Assembly (NCBI RefSeq): GCF_003185655.1
Contig: NZ_QHJQ01000003.1
Location: 124,001-188,000, forward strand
Length of the DNA: 64,000 nt
Reading direction: 5' to 3'
Source: Coraliomargarita sinensis
Lineage (GTDB): Bacteria > Verrucomicrobiota > Verrucomicrobiia > Opitutales > Coraliomargaritaceae
This document shows positions 50,601-59,375 of the stretch, in pieces (within the stretch, counting starts at the first letter, position 1; each line of letters begins with the position of its first letter). The position numbers and the translations under genes are program-made. The notes beneath the pieces were generated by a model that was given only the letters and a program-made list of their open reading frames with translations, did no database searches and was not told the DNA's origin.

Positions 50601-51946
50601 TCTGGATTAGACCGCAATAACCGCTGTCTCAACTCAAGTGCCCATCCATCGCTACTCAAGCAGCTTAGCCATGTTGCCACCGATTTCATTGATGGTTTTA
50701 GAATTTCCTGACTACCATTTCTGCTAAATAAAAGTTCAAACAGAACAGATGCTGGGCACTGATTCTCCATTCGACGCCTCAGCCAGCACGCGGCTAGGTA
50801 CTCGGCAAGCCGCCGGTGGTGAAAACGGAATGTTCCGTATATCGCCGAATCAAAGAGCGGACGGTCAATAAGCGCCTTGCGCATGCTGGGCTGCCAGTCC
50901 TGGGGCAAACAATCCTGAGGAGATAAAGTTCTTCTACCTCTACGCGGCATATCATCCACAGCAAAATCAAGGGTCCGACTAAACACACTCGCCGCTGCCA
51001 TGTATTCGGCTCCGATACGCGCCTCTTCAGTCGAAATCGGATATTTTCTGGCATGATCATCCTTCACTGGACGCTCTTTTAAGAGTTCACGAACCGTAGA
51101 CTCCAGAAGGACTGTAAGATCTCCAATCTCACCGGACTCCTCCCAGCTTCGCATCAAAAACAATAAAGACAAAGGCCGTCGGGCAAATTCCCAAGCGTGA
51201 CTTTGGTCTAATTCGCGTAGAAAGCTATCTGGGTTTTGCAGCTGCCTGGACGTGCATAGAACAACGACCGCGTCTCTGCTAAGTGGACAGATCATGTATA
51301 CCTCAGCTGCAATAGGCTCCTGAGCTGCTTTCAGTGTATTTGGACCTTGGTCACTGGATTTACCGAACCGGGTTATCTTGCCCACTTCCGCACTCACCGA
51401 CCTTGGCTCGGGCGTCAAATTTTCTTCGACAAGCCTCTTATCTAACTCTGGATGCCATGCACTAATCCGCGAAGAGATGAAAACCTTGGCACCACTCAAG
51501 CGTGAACCTAGCGACCGACGAAAATTCAGAAGAGCCGTTTTAAAATCAAGCGTCTTGTCCAGCTTCGCTTCATCCACAGCGTCCAGAAAGAAGTAGGCCT
51601 GCTCTTCTGACTTTGACCAATTTGCATAGATTTCGGAATCTTCACTGCCCTCGAGTATTGGTTCGATCCTCTCTCCAGCCAGACGGTGCAACTCTAAATA
51701 GAAGGCAGTTTGACCCGACTCGACTAGCTGATCCTTCTGAGCCTTGAATTCGTAAGAACGCCCACTACCAGGCTCACCCAGAATAACGACGGGGCCATTC
51801 TTTTCATAAAGCTTTTGCCAGCCGATAGAATACCATCGTGTCGACAGGAACTCCGACTCATAGCTTTGGATCGCCTGATCCTTACCCTCCTTCGGGAGAG
51901 TAACAAACGTACGGTCTAGGTTGATGTAATCTTCCGGGGCTATCAT
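47612..51946 (-). CDS. STAND/NACHT-like NTPase with C-terminal PD-(D/E)XK nuclease domain, putative defence protein
   Basis: 1444 residues. An N-terminal P-loop domain: Walker A GEPGSGRS (residues 57-64, with Arg where Lys is expected), Walker B AYFFLDAVDEA (117-127) and the sensor-like GAKVFISSR (152-160). A helical arm follows (FHHRRLAEYLAACWLRRR, typical of NACHT winged-helix ends), then ~850 residues of helical repeat. The last ~110 residues form a restriction-like nuclease: Asp1338 (LDIRIE), Glu1353-x-Lys1355 (VVIEAK) and Gln1373. Such proteins recognise phage components and kill the cell or cut DNA (AVAST/bNACHT systems). Effector at the C-terminus is the reverse of most Avs proteins. 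It lies 46 nt downstream of the DUF4365 gene. Confidence 0.82.
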   Translation of the reverse strand: MIAPEDYINLDRTFVTLPKEGKDQAIQSYESEFLSTRWYSIGWQKLYEKNGPVVILGEPGSGRSYEFKAQKDQLVESGQTAFYLELHRLAGERIEPILEGSEDSEIYANWSKSEEQAYFFLDAVDEAKLDKTLDFKTALLNFRRSLGSRLSGAKVFISSRISAWHPELDKRLVEENLTPEPRSVSAEVGKITRFGKSSDQGPNTLKAAQEPIAAEVYMICPLSRDAVVVLCTSRQLQNPDSFLRELDQSHAWEFARRPLSLLFLMRSWEESGEIGDLTVLLESTVRELLKERPVKDDHARKYPISTEEARIGAEYMAAASVFSRTLDFAVDDMPRRGRRTLSPQDCLPQDWQPSMRKALIDRPLFDSAIYGTFRFHHRRLAEYLAACWLRRRMENQCPASVLFELLFSRNGSQEILKPSMKSVATWLSCLSSDGWALELRQRLLRSNPEVFLRYGDPAKWPSSFKCAVLEAFAARFRDRDFMNLDTDRYALSRLVDECNSASLARMVSDSSIGAGPRLELLKCATESRCSACVPSAFEILAQRQDRRLLESKAIELIGEVGSPEDLLRLKNHALRNAEFAQTHLGWLVRFLFPQVLSVAELKAWLEGTPDAGRLSTERYFVKSVFEKVPEGWCPIEVLGMLCELNEASLSCRSTGRDPNYPGAWTKELIFPVLKHALGGRDLIEGEARVVGTSCAIISLPSTCREDLSLDGEGIDLNDWTKAHPQVRRIAFWLAVEADRREDRNPRPEFSGSWALSHTLKFELCQFDRGWLFDDLLTREASFDKEIAACLLVELWRMNRCRWGDGRRLLQSIKASGLDSPRFRKQMLRIGLHWPPDWFWRLKRKGFFTKWYWLQKSGYIKRYFRKCRNLWMLHSRIKKLRTADQCGWLVSLCRETSDNMRWAVKDWEKLRVKYGRRITKATQDGCVAVWERFTPEPYYLEATPNGIIAGLSGLQFLYQEKELDLGGLSSDNARRAALYAVNEMNGHADWMTELSQSHSEEVRSVLIECIEQEWSRPEGTNTWCRHLELLTDQETEYGHLVCRDVLDLFMNRAPGNSQALTAAFKLLMVQGEYPVISFADRASAALNGMDPDDVLFRPWLAILVQLDAQAAMDLIETILSNDGVSPPDPRSNLMVRLCVMLQGRRDSFPLVKEPNYLHLDNIGRFIRLVYEYVNPRDDIRRPTGEAYSPEGRDDAQSFRGYLLTMLAESTDPRAEEVLVSLADDPDFQEDRDWLKDLAEKSSGKAADVEALQPADLQAFVEKNEFPPKSSRSLFDLTMRRLNAIKHDVEEADHSLRQSVRDGDIEVDFRRFVAREMNLRKNGLYSCTEESVIRAEERLDIRIENPACNGHVVIEAKIANLGRSLNSLVEDLETQLCGRYLNDENARFGVFLVACTANRSWQSPDGGAALNFDEVIERLSLRAQEIYTDSPGVEGLEVIGVDFRQG

Positions 51947-51992
51947 TCACCGTTGGAATTCATTTATCAGCAATGTTTTTTGTTTAGGAGTT

Positions 51993-53075
51993 TCATTGCC
52001 AGTTACTGATCCGCCCACCTTCCCATTCGGCATATTGAGCAAACTTTTTAACATCTTCTCCTTTTTGCAGAGCCTCCAAGTAGAGATACTGCTCGTAATC
52101 AAGTTCCTCGACATGAAAATCTCCAATTCCAATTTTTTCAAGCTCTACGAAATTCTTAACTTTGGAATACTGCCACTTCAAAGAGGCCTTAAGAATACTA
52201 GGCATCCGAACTCGCCAATAAGCTCCAGTTGTTAATACCCGTTTCCTGTGCATATTAATGGCCGTAAGCAAACGAGGTAATAAGTACTGAAGCGGCTTTT
52301 GCATTGTTATGTTGGGTGGCCCCTCAAAACCTCCATGATACTCATACTTATATTTTTTACACCACCATTGCTTATTGTAGATATTCTTTAATTCATCTGC
52401 CTCCAATATTTTCTCAGTTTTCACTTTATAACTCAACACGTTCAAGGAACGACATGATTCTATAAGGTCATCCAAAACATCAACGTCGTCTATTGGCATA
52501 TGAAAATCATAGTGATGTATATTCTCATAAAGCTTACAGTAATCCTTGAAGCATCTCATAGCATGAGTAAATGAAGACAATTCGTCTCTCAATGATGGAT
52601 ATATACAGCTTTTAACAAGTGATATCATTACTGCCTTTTGATTTCCAGACCCCTCAACCTGAGGTTCAGAAATCTGAATCGTTTTAGAGGATTTAGTACC
52701 ATCCAATTGCTCGAGACATTCCCAGAAGATCGGATTCGATAAAAATATGTTTTCCGAAGCAGTATCAACAACTGCGAGGACCACTGGCAGACTAAAGGAA
52801 ATCTCCGCCCAATATACTAAGGTAGACTGCTTCAATCCACCGACCGAAATGGACCCATCCTTATTACTTTTAATATCCTCACTTGATTTGACTTGGATCT
52901 TTATAATTTTCCCTGTGAGTTCCTCTTTCTTTGTAAGCTCAAACTCAAAGTCTATTCCATAGTCGTTAATTGTTTGATCACGGAAAATCCCTATATCTTT
53001 TAACTTATACAACAGTATCGCAAATGACTTATGTTCTTGGATGTGTTGAATTGGTCGAATTGGGAATTTAGTCAT
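51993..53075 (-). CDS. DUF4365-like protein (PD-(D/E)XK fold), defence-associated
   Basis: 360 residues. The first ~130 look like DUF4365: NDYGIDFEFEL (Asp42) followed by KIIKIQVKSSED (Gln61-x-Lys63), the nuclease-type core, with a tail VVLAVVDTASENIFLSNPIFW. The remaining ~230 residues are helical and charged with no known domain. Base composition is clearly more AT-rich than in the flanking genes, which suggests separate acquisition. It lies 29 nt after the YgjP gene and 46 nt before the large NTPase gene on the same strand, so it may act with either. A role as nuclease is inference. Confidence 0.72.
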   Translation of the reverse strand: MTKFPIRPIQHIQEHKSFAILLYKLKDIGIFRDQTINDYGIDFEFELTKKEELTGKIIKIQVKSSEDIKSNKDGSISVGGLKQSTLVYWAEISFSLPVVLAVVDTASENIFLSNPIFWECLEQLDGTKSSKTIQISEPQVEGSGNQKAVMISLVKSCIYPSLRDELSSFTHAMRCFKDYCKLYENIHHYDFHMPIDDVDVLDDLIESCRSLNVLSYKVKTEKILEADELKNIYNKQWWCKKYKYEYHGGFEGPPNITMQKPLQYLLPRLLTAINMHRKRVLTTGAYWRVRMPSILKASLKWQYSKVKNFVELEKIGIGDFHVEELDYEQYLYLEALQKGEDVKKFAQYAEWEGGRISNWQ

Positions 53076-53104
53076 AATGATTTTATATCTTTTCTAAATT
53101 TAAA

Positions 53105-53809
53105 TTAAATGTTCAAATGCTCTAGTTTACTTTTTAGACGTAGCCAGTCCGGCGCGACTCGCTGGAGAAGTCGGTAAAAGTCTTTATCATGACCACGGTG
53201 TTTCACGTGGCAGAGTTCATGGAGGATTACATAGTCGATGCACTCCGTCGGGGCTTTAACCAATTCGGGGTTCAATAAGATTTTCCCTATCGGGGAATAG
53301 CTACCCCATCGCTTAGCCATCTTTTGGATTTTCATTTCTGGTGCGGTGATTCGGTAAGCTTTCATAGCTTTAGCACACACTTCGTATCTGGCCCAAAGGC
53401 GATCTTGAGCTCTTTCCCTATACCACGCTTCCAGAGCTTTTTTTACTGCAGCTGCATTTTTTCTATCAGGTAATTCTACGACAAGTAATGGCCTTCGCAG
53501 TGCTACTTTGGGCGGGCTATTGGTTTCAATTACTTTCAGGCGATATTGCCTGCCCTGGTAGAGCCAGGATTCTCCCGAAACATACTCTCTTGGTGACGGC
53601 TTTGGGTAATAATTCTCAAACCCTCGCTGTTGCTTCGTAATCCACTTTAAACGCCTCCTAACACGTTTCTCAATGGCTTCATCCGTAGCGGACAAGGGCG
53701 CAATAACCTCTACACTACTGTCCGGGTATACTGAAATCTCCAAGGTAGTACGCTCCCGGCGATCTACTTCAAAGGACACCACCCGATTACCATATCTCAG
53801 GCTATTCAT
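53105..53809 (-). CDS. YgjP-like metallopeptidase (DUF45), type I R-M associated
   Basis: 234 residues. Zinc-binding motif HELCHVKH (His197, Glu198, His201) with the family's preceding KRWGSYSPIGKILLNPELVKAP segment and trailing HDKDFYRLLQRVAPDW. Such proteins (WLM/DUF45 clan) are often encoded right after hsdR, as here, where its ATG overlaps the hsdR stop (ATGA). A role in turnover of the restriction complex has been supposed for the association, but this is inference. Confidence 0.92.
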   Translation of the reverse strand: MNSLRYGNRVVSFEVDRRERTTLEISVYPDSSVEVIAPLSATDEAIEKRVRRRLKWITKQQRGFENYYPKPSPREYVSGESWLYQGRQYRLKVIETNSPPKVALRRPLLVVELPDRKNAAAVKKALEAWYRERAQDRLWARYEVCAKAMKAYRITAPEMKIQKMAKRWGSYSPIGKILLNPELVKAPTECIDYVILHELCHVKHRGHDKDFYRLLQRVAPDWLRLKSKLEHLNI

Positions 53810-56800
53810 GAAGCGGCTTGGTTGGGCAGACGCTTCGTGGCGATGTCGATGATATCTTTAATTAGTTCATCGAGTTCATCAAAAGGAACCTTCAATCCAG
53901 TACCCAAAACCGCATCCTCGATCGCATTGGACATCTCATTTTTAACATCATCGTTTTCCTTCCAGTTTACGATTCGTAGACGGTCAATGTTGCCCTCAAT
54001 GTCAACGGCCAGTTGAGCGGCTACATCTTTGAAGTTACTTGCATCTTCTGCATAGTTTTCGAGGCGTTTATGCGCCCACCCGAAATAGGCTTTAGCTATT
54101 TCCTTATTCCTAAGGACAGCGGGTATATCATCACCAGTACGGTCCCGAACCGCCTCCATAACCTCCTGAGCTTTTTTCAGCCTGTCCGCGTCCGAAAGAC
54201 GCTTCTGACGATAATCTTCGAGGATCTTATCCAACATTCTTGAAAAACGCTCATAGAAGACCGGATCCTCATCCCACTTCTCAGAAATTGTTTTCTTTGT
54301 GCGACTGATGATGGTGTCCGCCTTACTTTTCTCGGAACCCGCCTTTTCCAACTCTCGCTGGAAAGCTTCCCGATCAAAGATATCAACCAGTTCAGTGAGC
54401 TGAGAAACTTCACTGGAGACTGTATTCAGATTTAGGATTTTCTGGATACGCTGCTCATAGGGCCTTACATCGACCTCAGCAGTAAAGCGTCTCCGCACAC
54501 TTGAGCGCAACTCAGCGAAGAAGCGAAGGTCATCGACATAGTCCTTCTGCTTCCCCTGTGGCACTGTTTCATAGTAGGCCAGCGACTGCTTGGCACTCGC
54601 CAACACCTTGGCAAAGACATTGAGACGATCAAAAAAGACATCCCGCCGCTCCTCGTCTTCGAGGTGATTCTCCAGTGCTTCACGGTCCTTCTTGTTCGAG
54701 ACCTCCTTAAAAATGTCCCACAAGGCGGAATGCGCGAAAGGCAGCTTCCTCACTTCCTCCTCAATATCCACGAGGACTTCATCCACTTCCTCTTGGACAT
54801 TATCGTCGGTGTATTGGTCAAGTGCTAGGCTCAACTCACCAAGGATTCCCCGATAATCAATAATATACCCGTAGTCCTTTTCCTCCCCATTGACGGGGTC
54901 CTTGTAGAGCCGGTTCACCCGGGCTATCGCTTGAAGAAGCGTGTGGTTCTTTAAAGGGGCACACACATATAAAATCGTATTCCTTGGAGCATCGAAACCA
55001 GTGAGCAACTTGCTCACCACAATAATTATCTCTGGCTCATCGTCGGTTTTAAACCGCTGGATCAACGTCCGGTTATAGTTCCGCTCATTACCGTAGCGGA
55101 TCATCATCTCCTTCCAGAAGCGTGCAACCTCGTCCTTATTACCACCATAGGCATTATCGAAACCCTCCCGATCATCTGGCGGTGAAATAATAACCTCCGA
55201 GGTCACCTTCCCGATCTCATCCAGGGCTTGCTTATATTTCAGGGCAACATCCTTGCGGGGCGTTACGATCTGCCCCTTAGCAAAGGTCCCTTTCCAATTT
55301 TCTTCGTAGTGCTGACTGATATCGCGAGCAATTTGGTAAATAACCTGATTCGTCTTTGCGATATTATCGAACTTTGCCGTTTTCTTCTTCAGCTCTGCCT
55401 GTTCTTCCTCAATCAAACCCTCGGTTTGCTGTTCAAACTGCTTATCCAGGGCTTCCCGGTTAATGTCGATTTCCGGCTTACGAGCCTCGTATCTCAATCG
55501 AAGCACGGCTCCGTCGTTCACCGCCTCGTTAATCGTGTAGGGTCTACCGATAATTCCGCCAAACTTCTGCTGGGTAGACTTATCCTGACTCATTAGTGGA
55601 GTCCCAGTAAAACCGATAAAGCAGGCTTTAGGGAACACACGTCGCATATGGGCATGAAGCGATCCATAATTCGTGCGGTGGGCCTCATCCACTAAAACAA
55701 ATATATTTGGGTCGTCGATACGGAGGTCACGTTTATTACAGGCCGCATCAAATTTGTTAATGACGGCCGAAATGATGGCATCACGCTCCTGCTTCAACAG
55801 CTTGACCAGATCATTTCCCGACGCCGCCTGCTTAGGATCCAATCCACAGGATTTGAAGGTTCCCTTGATTTGGTCATCCAAATCCACGCGATCCGTCACT
55901 AAAACAACTCTCGGGTTTGGGATCTCCCCACAAAGCGCAATAGCTTTGGCCAGCATGACCATAGTTAGAGACTTTCCGCTTCCCTGTGTATGCCAGACGA
56001 CGCCCCCCTTACGAGCGCCCCCAGAGTCTAATTCCAGGACACGTTCCATGATGTCTCTAACAGCAAAATATTGCTGGTAACGCGCTACTTTCTTAGCCCC
56101 TGCATCGAAGACGATGAACCGATAGACCATTTCCAGCAGACGTTCTGGGCGCAAGATTGAGTAAATCAATTTGTCCTGCCCCGTTGGCAAGCGATCACCT
56201 CCCGAAAGCTTCTCCCGATACGCAGCGGCCTCATGCGGCTTAAAAGGCTCCGCAAGCAACCGTTCAAGATCTGCTGCCTGCAGCGGCGCATTAACTGAAT
56301 GCAACAGGTGTTCGTTTCCTTTCTCGGACAAATCTTCCTTCCACTCCAACCAGTGAGTCGTCGGAGTCCCGACCGTGGCGTAGCGACCCTCCTTAGCATT
56401 CACGGCCAAAAGAAACTGCTGCGTTCTGAAAAAATCCGGGATCTCGTCTAGATGCTGGTTCCGTAAATGTTGAGAAATCGCCTGACTCACACCCACCTTT
56501 GGATCTGGAGCCTTCGCCTCGATAACTGCAAAGGGTATGCCGTTCACGAAACAGACGATGTCAGGCCGACGAGTCTCCTTCGTCTTGGCCTTTTCCACAC
56601 TCAATTCTGCAGCGACGTGAAAAACGTTCCGACTTGGCGTTTCCCAGTCGATGTAACGAACGGTATAACTCGATTTACGCCCATCAATGACCTGCTCTAC
56701 CGAACGCCCGAGGCAGAGTAAGTCATAAGCTTTTTCATTGGTAGCAATCAGTCCCTCCGGCCTAAAGTCCTTCAAGGCTTGCAGGCACTCTTGTATCGCC

Positions 56801-57027
56801 GACTCCGAAAAAGCATAGGTACCATTCAGGGTCTCGACCTGATTCAGCTCTTCCAGCTGTTCACGGACGATCCCGTCGAGAAAGCAATTCGTCAGACGAC
56901 CTCCCCGCTGCTGTTCTACTTCAGCAGGAGTCAGGTATTGAAAGCCCAAATTGATCAACTGATGTAGTGCCGGCAATTGGGACTCCACAGACTCAAGGGT
57001 GGAGGGGGAATGTGAAGATTCACTCAT
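53806..57027 (-). CDS. hsdR: type I restriction enzyme, R subunit (HsdR)
   Basis: The motor and nuclease subunit that translocates and cuts unmodified DNA. 1073 residues in the usual order: N-terminal PD-(D/E)XK nuclease (RPDIVCF with Asp156, AVIEAK with Glu170 and Lys172), SF2 helicase with Walker A WHTQGSGKSLT (346-354), DEAH (447-450), motif III IGFTGTPL and the later RecA lobe (VSKLLTGFDAP, QAIARVNR). The C-terminal helical domain would bind HsdM-HsdS. All key residues are present, so likely active. Start and stop each overlap neighbouring genes by 4 nt (ATGA). Confidence 0.97.
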   Translation of the reverse strand: MSESSHSPSTLESVESQLPALHQLINLGFQYLTPAEVEQQRGGRLTNCFLDGIVREQLEELNQVETLNGTYAFSESAIQECLQALKDFRPEGLIATNEKAYDLLCLGRSVEQVIDGRKSSYTVRYIDWETPSRNVFHVAAELSVEKAKTKETRRPDIVCFVNGIPFAVIEAKAPDPKVGVSQAISQHLRNQHLDEIPDFFRTQQFLLAVNAKEGRYATVGTPTTHWLEWKEDLSEKGNEHLLHSVNAPLQAADLERLLAEPFKPHEAAAYREKLSGGDRLPTGQDKLIYSILRPERLLEMVYRFIVFDAGAKKVARYQQYFAVRDIMERVLELDSGGARKGGVVWHTQGSGKSLTMVMLAKAIALCGEIPNPRVVLVTDRVDLDDQIKGTFKSCGLDPKQAASGNDLVKLLKQERDAIISAVINKFDAACNKRDLRIDDPNIFVLVDEAHRTNYGSLHAHMRRVFPKACFIGFTGTPLMSQDKSTQQKFGGIIGRPYTINEAVNDGAVLRLRYEARKPEIDINREALDKQFEQQTEGLIEEEQAELKKKTAKFDNIAKTNQVIYQIARDISQHYEENWKGTFAKGQIVTPRKDVALKYKQALDEIGKVTSEVIISPPDDREGFDNAYGGNKDEVARFWKEMMIRYGNERNYNRTLIQRFKTDDEPEIIIVVSKLLTGFDAPRNTILYVCAPLKNHTLLQAIARVNRLYKDPVNGEEKDYGYIIDYRGILGELSLALDQYTDDNVQEEVDEVLVDIEEEVRKLPFAHSALWDIFKEVSNKKDREALENHLEDEERRDVFFDRLNVFAKVLASAKQSLAYYETVPQGKQKDYVDDLRFFAELRSSVRRRFTAEVDVRPYEQRIQKILNLNTVSSEVSQLTELVDIFDREAFQRELEKAGSEKSKADTIISRTKKTISEKWDEDPVFYERFSRMLDKILEDYRQKRLSDADRLKKAQEVMEAVRDRTGDDIPAVLRNKEIAKAYFGWAHKRLENYAEDASNFKDVAAQLAVDIEGNIDRLRIVNWKENDDVKNEMSNAIEDAVLGTGLKVPFDELDELIKDIIDIATKRLPNQAAS

Positions 57028-58535
57028 AGTAGACTGTCTGATGCTTTAGACGCGGAAGGTTTATTATCACGACGTGCATCAATCAGTATGACGCCTGCAT
57101 CGCTTGGAATTTTAAGTTTCTTGATCAACCTCTTCACTTTGGCCTCATCACTCTGCGTGAAAAAGAGGATTACCTTGTAGGACTGCGTTGTCCGGTTGGC
57201 GGCCTCATAAATTTCTACTTGGTTCTGCAGATTCTTCTCAATCTGCGTATTGCTCGCCAATTTGAACTCAACCAAGGTTGCGTCCAATGATCCACGTGAG
57301 ATTTTAAAATCTACCGGCCCACGTCCATTATTGACCTCTGCATCGGCAGAACTGGGAGATCCCTCCCATACAAGCTTAAAAGCAATTTGAAGGTCTTTCT
57401 CTCGCTGGATCTTTTTACCCTTATCGTCATAGAAAAGACGGTATCCATCCTGATTTTCGATCACTTGTTTCAGGTAATCTATTTTTCTTTTGGACTCCTC
57501 AAGAGTGGTCTCGCTGGAGATATAGAATTCAGTATGCTGCTGAAGTATTGATGCCAAAAGACTCAAGTTTTTGACAAATACTTCCTCCGTATGGCGAACA
57601 TGCCCAAAACTACGATGAACCGCTTCGTCACCACGATCTTCCTTGTTGCGAATAAAGTGGTCAATCAGTGCTGGAAATTTGAGGAGCACCTTCTCAACGG
57701 CCTCATTCAAATCCTTTTGAGTATGATCCCTGGGCAGAATGCCCTGAAAATATCGGTCAACTTGTCCGCGTAGCGAGTCATTGGAAATCGCTTCGCGTAT
57801 ACGGGGGAAGTCTTTCCTCAAGTCCTCTTTGTTAATCCATGTGTCATCTTTAGTCAGAATATCTTCTGGCGTCAGTAAGACGTAGTCGCCTTGTAGCCAC
57901 GGCAGTGTGAATTCCCCGTCGATCCAAACACCAACTTCATAATTAAAGTCCACGCGAGCCACTCTAACTTTCTTGCAAAGTGCGGGATCTATATGCTCCA
58001 AAGCGAATTTCTCGGTATAACGCAGCAAGTAACCCTTGATGAGATTAGTAGTAAAATCACTAATATTATCTTTGCCGACTCCCGCACGTATAAGAGTTAG
58101 CTTTTCCAAGTGCGAACCTTGGGTAACCTGCTCATTTCCGAATTCACGAAAAAGATTGTTCAAGTTTAAATTAAGAGAACTGGCAAATTTCATGCCTAGC
58201 CCCGCCCCACGATTTCCGCTCAAACAGAACCCAAGACAATTTTGATGAACCTCCTTAAAGCAGTACAGGTCTTTAAGAATCCCTTTGTCACTGTTGCCTT
58301 TGATTGATAAATCCCGAAGGTAACGAAGATATTGGATTATTTGTTCATGAAGCGACTGATATTCAGGCTTTGAACTCGTGAATAGCAAAAACGGGTCAAC
58401 GAATAGTGGAAGGTCTACAATTGGAGACACATTGAAAGCACCGTATTCGGATAATGTTTCCTGTGAGACATTGAAAATGTCAGAGAAGTAAATTTTTGGT
58501 GCTTTAGGATTCATAGATTTTGTATTTCTTAACAT
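57024..58535 (-). CDS. putative PD-(D/E)XK nuclease embedded in the hsd operon
   Basis: 503 residues. The N-terminal ~330 residues have no domain I recognise (IYFSDIFNVSQETLSEYGAF, then LYCFKEVHQNCLGFCLSGNR). The C-terminal ~120 show a nuclease-type core: Glu379 (REKDLQIAF), Asp409 (GRGPVDFKIS), Glu423-x-Lys425 (TLVEFKLA) and Gln439 (NQVEIYE). Translation is coupled on both sides: the ATG is two bases after the CD-NTase stop, and the end overlaps hsdR (ATGA). An alternative ATG is at 58514. Position beside a CD-NTase makes a role as effector or companion plausible, but that is inference. Confidence 0.78.
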   Translation of the reverse strand: MLRNTKSMNPKAPKIYFSDIFNVSQETLSEYGAFNVSPIVDLPLFVDPFLLFTSSKPEYQSLHEQIIQYLRYLRDLSIKGNSDKGILKDLYCFKEVHQNCLGFCLSGNRGAGLGMKFASSLNLNLNNLFREFGNEQVTQGSHLEKLTLIRAGVGKDNISDFTTNLIKGYLLRYTEKFALEHIDPALCKKVRVARVDFNYEVGVWIDGEFTLPWLQGDYVLLTPEDILTKDDTWINKEDLRKDFPRIREAISNDSLRGQVDRYFQGILPRDHTQKDLNEAVEKVLLKFPALIDHFIRNKEDRGDEAVHRSFGHVRHTEEVFVKNLSLLASILQQHTEFYISSETTLEESKRKIDYLKQVIENQDGYRLFYDDKGKKIQREKDLQIAFKLVWEGSPSSADAEVNNGRGPVDFKISRGSLDATLVEFKLASNTQIEKNLQNQVEIYEAANRTTQSYKVILFFTQSDEAKVKRLIKKLKIPSDAGVILIDARRDNKPSASKASDSLL

Positions 58536-58537
58536 AG

Positions 58538-59374
58538 TTAATTGGATGCAGAGAAGCCCGCCTTTAGGGGTAAAACCCGTTGAAGTGCATTCTCCGCATT
58601 TAATTCGTCACCGTTTCGCTGATACCTATCAATTTTGGCGAGAACAGCTTGAAGGCGCTCTAATGCCCGTTGCTCCACTATCGGCATGTCGTAAAAGCTC
58701 ATTTCAGTTAGTTTCGACGCAAATGAATGGAAACACCCCCAGAGGTCCAACCGACCATAGAGAAACGATACAACCAGATTCTGGAATCCATGTTCGGCAA
58801 TCATTTGCTCCAACTGATACGACTCGTAAGGACGCCCCATGCTAACATTCCAATATTTCATAATACGGCAAAGAGGTTTAATCTGGTTATTATGGCTGCG
58901 GTTTTGTGCCGTAAGTTCTTCGCTAAACGAATCAGGGTCCGTCTCCAACCAATCATTCAGATCACTTCTAGGAGCGGGTATCTTAATCCCGCTCCACCAA
59001 CCTTCAATTGCCGGCACAAGCTCGAAGCGAACATGCTTTAGTTCGAGTGCAAATGTGGGAGAAGACTGTGAACGAGCCGAGTTTGGATACCACTTATCCG
59101 CAAATTTCCTGAGACGGTTGATATGCGTCTGAGGCTTCGAACCATCATCCTTAAAGATAATCATCAAATCCACATCCGAGCTATCATCCATATAACGAGG
59201 TAGTATTGTTCCTCGCTCATAAGAGCCGAAGAACTTCTGCTCTCTAACTTCATTTCCAAAATACCGTTTTATGCGCTTCTGTATTTCCGCAGCAGAACGA
59301 TCAATCTGCTCCCGCTCAAGGTCGCGCACAAAAGCTGCGCGAGATAGACGAGTTAGGTATCCATTAAGGCTCAT
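58538..59374 (-). CDS. SMODS-type CD-NTase (nucleotide second-messenger synthase)
   Basis: 278 residues from ATG 59374, one base after the SLATT stop. The nucleotidyltransferase core is complete: GSYERGTIL (Gly50-Ser51), DDSSDVDLM (Asp67, Asp69) and the third acidic residue Glu118 (VRFELVPA), followed by the helical OAS-like part. It would make a cyclic or linear oligonucleotide on phage infection (CBASS-like). Its neighbour SLATT is a known membrane effector of such systems, so these two form a minimal type I CBASS-like unit. The upstream frame to 59470 overlaps the SLATT gene and is not used. Confidence 0.87.
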   Translation of the reverse strand: MSLNGYLTRLSRAAFVRDLEREQIDRSAAEIQKRIKRYFGNEVREQKFFGSYERGTILPRYMDDSSDVDLMIIFKDDGSKPQTHINRLRKFADKWYPNSARSQSSPTFALELKHVRFELVPAIEGWWSGIKIPAPRSDLNDWLETDPDSFSEELTAQNRSHNNQIKPLCRIMKYWNVSMGRPYESYQLEQMIAEHGFQNLVVSFLYGRLDLWGCFHSFASKLTEMSFYDMPIVEQRALERLQAVLAKIDRYQRNGDELNAENALQRVLPLKAGFSASN

Positions 59375-59375
59375 A

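Noticed and set aside
51947..52141. 64-codon minus-strand ORF between the DUF4365 and STAND genes
   Set aside because: It overlaps the 3' end of the DUF4365 gene in another frame and has no start signal.
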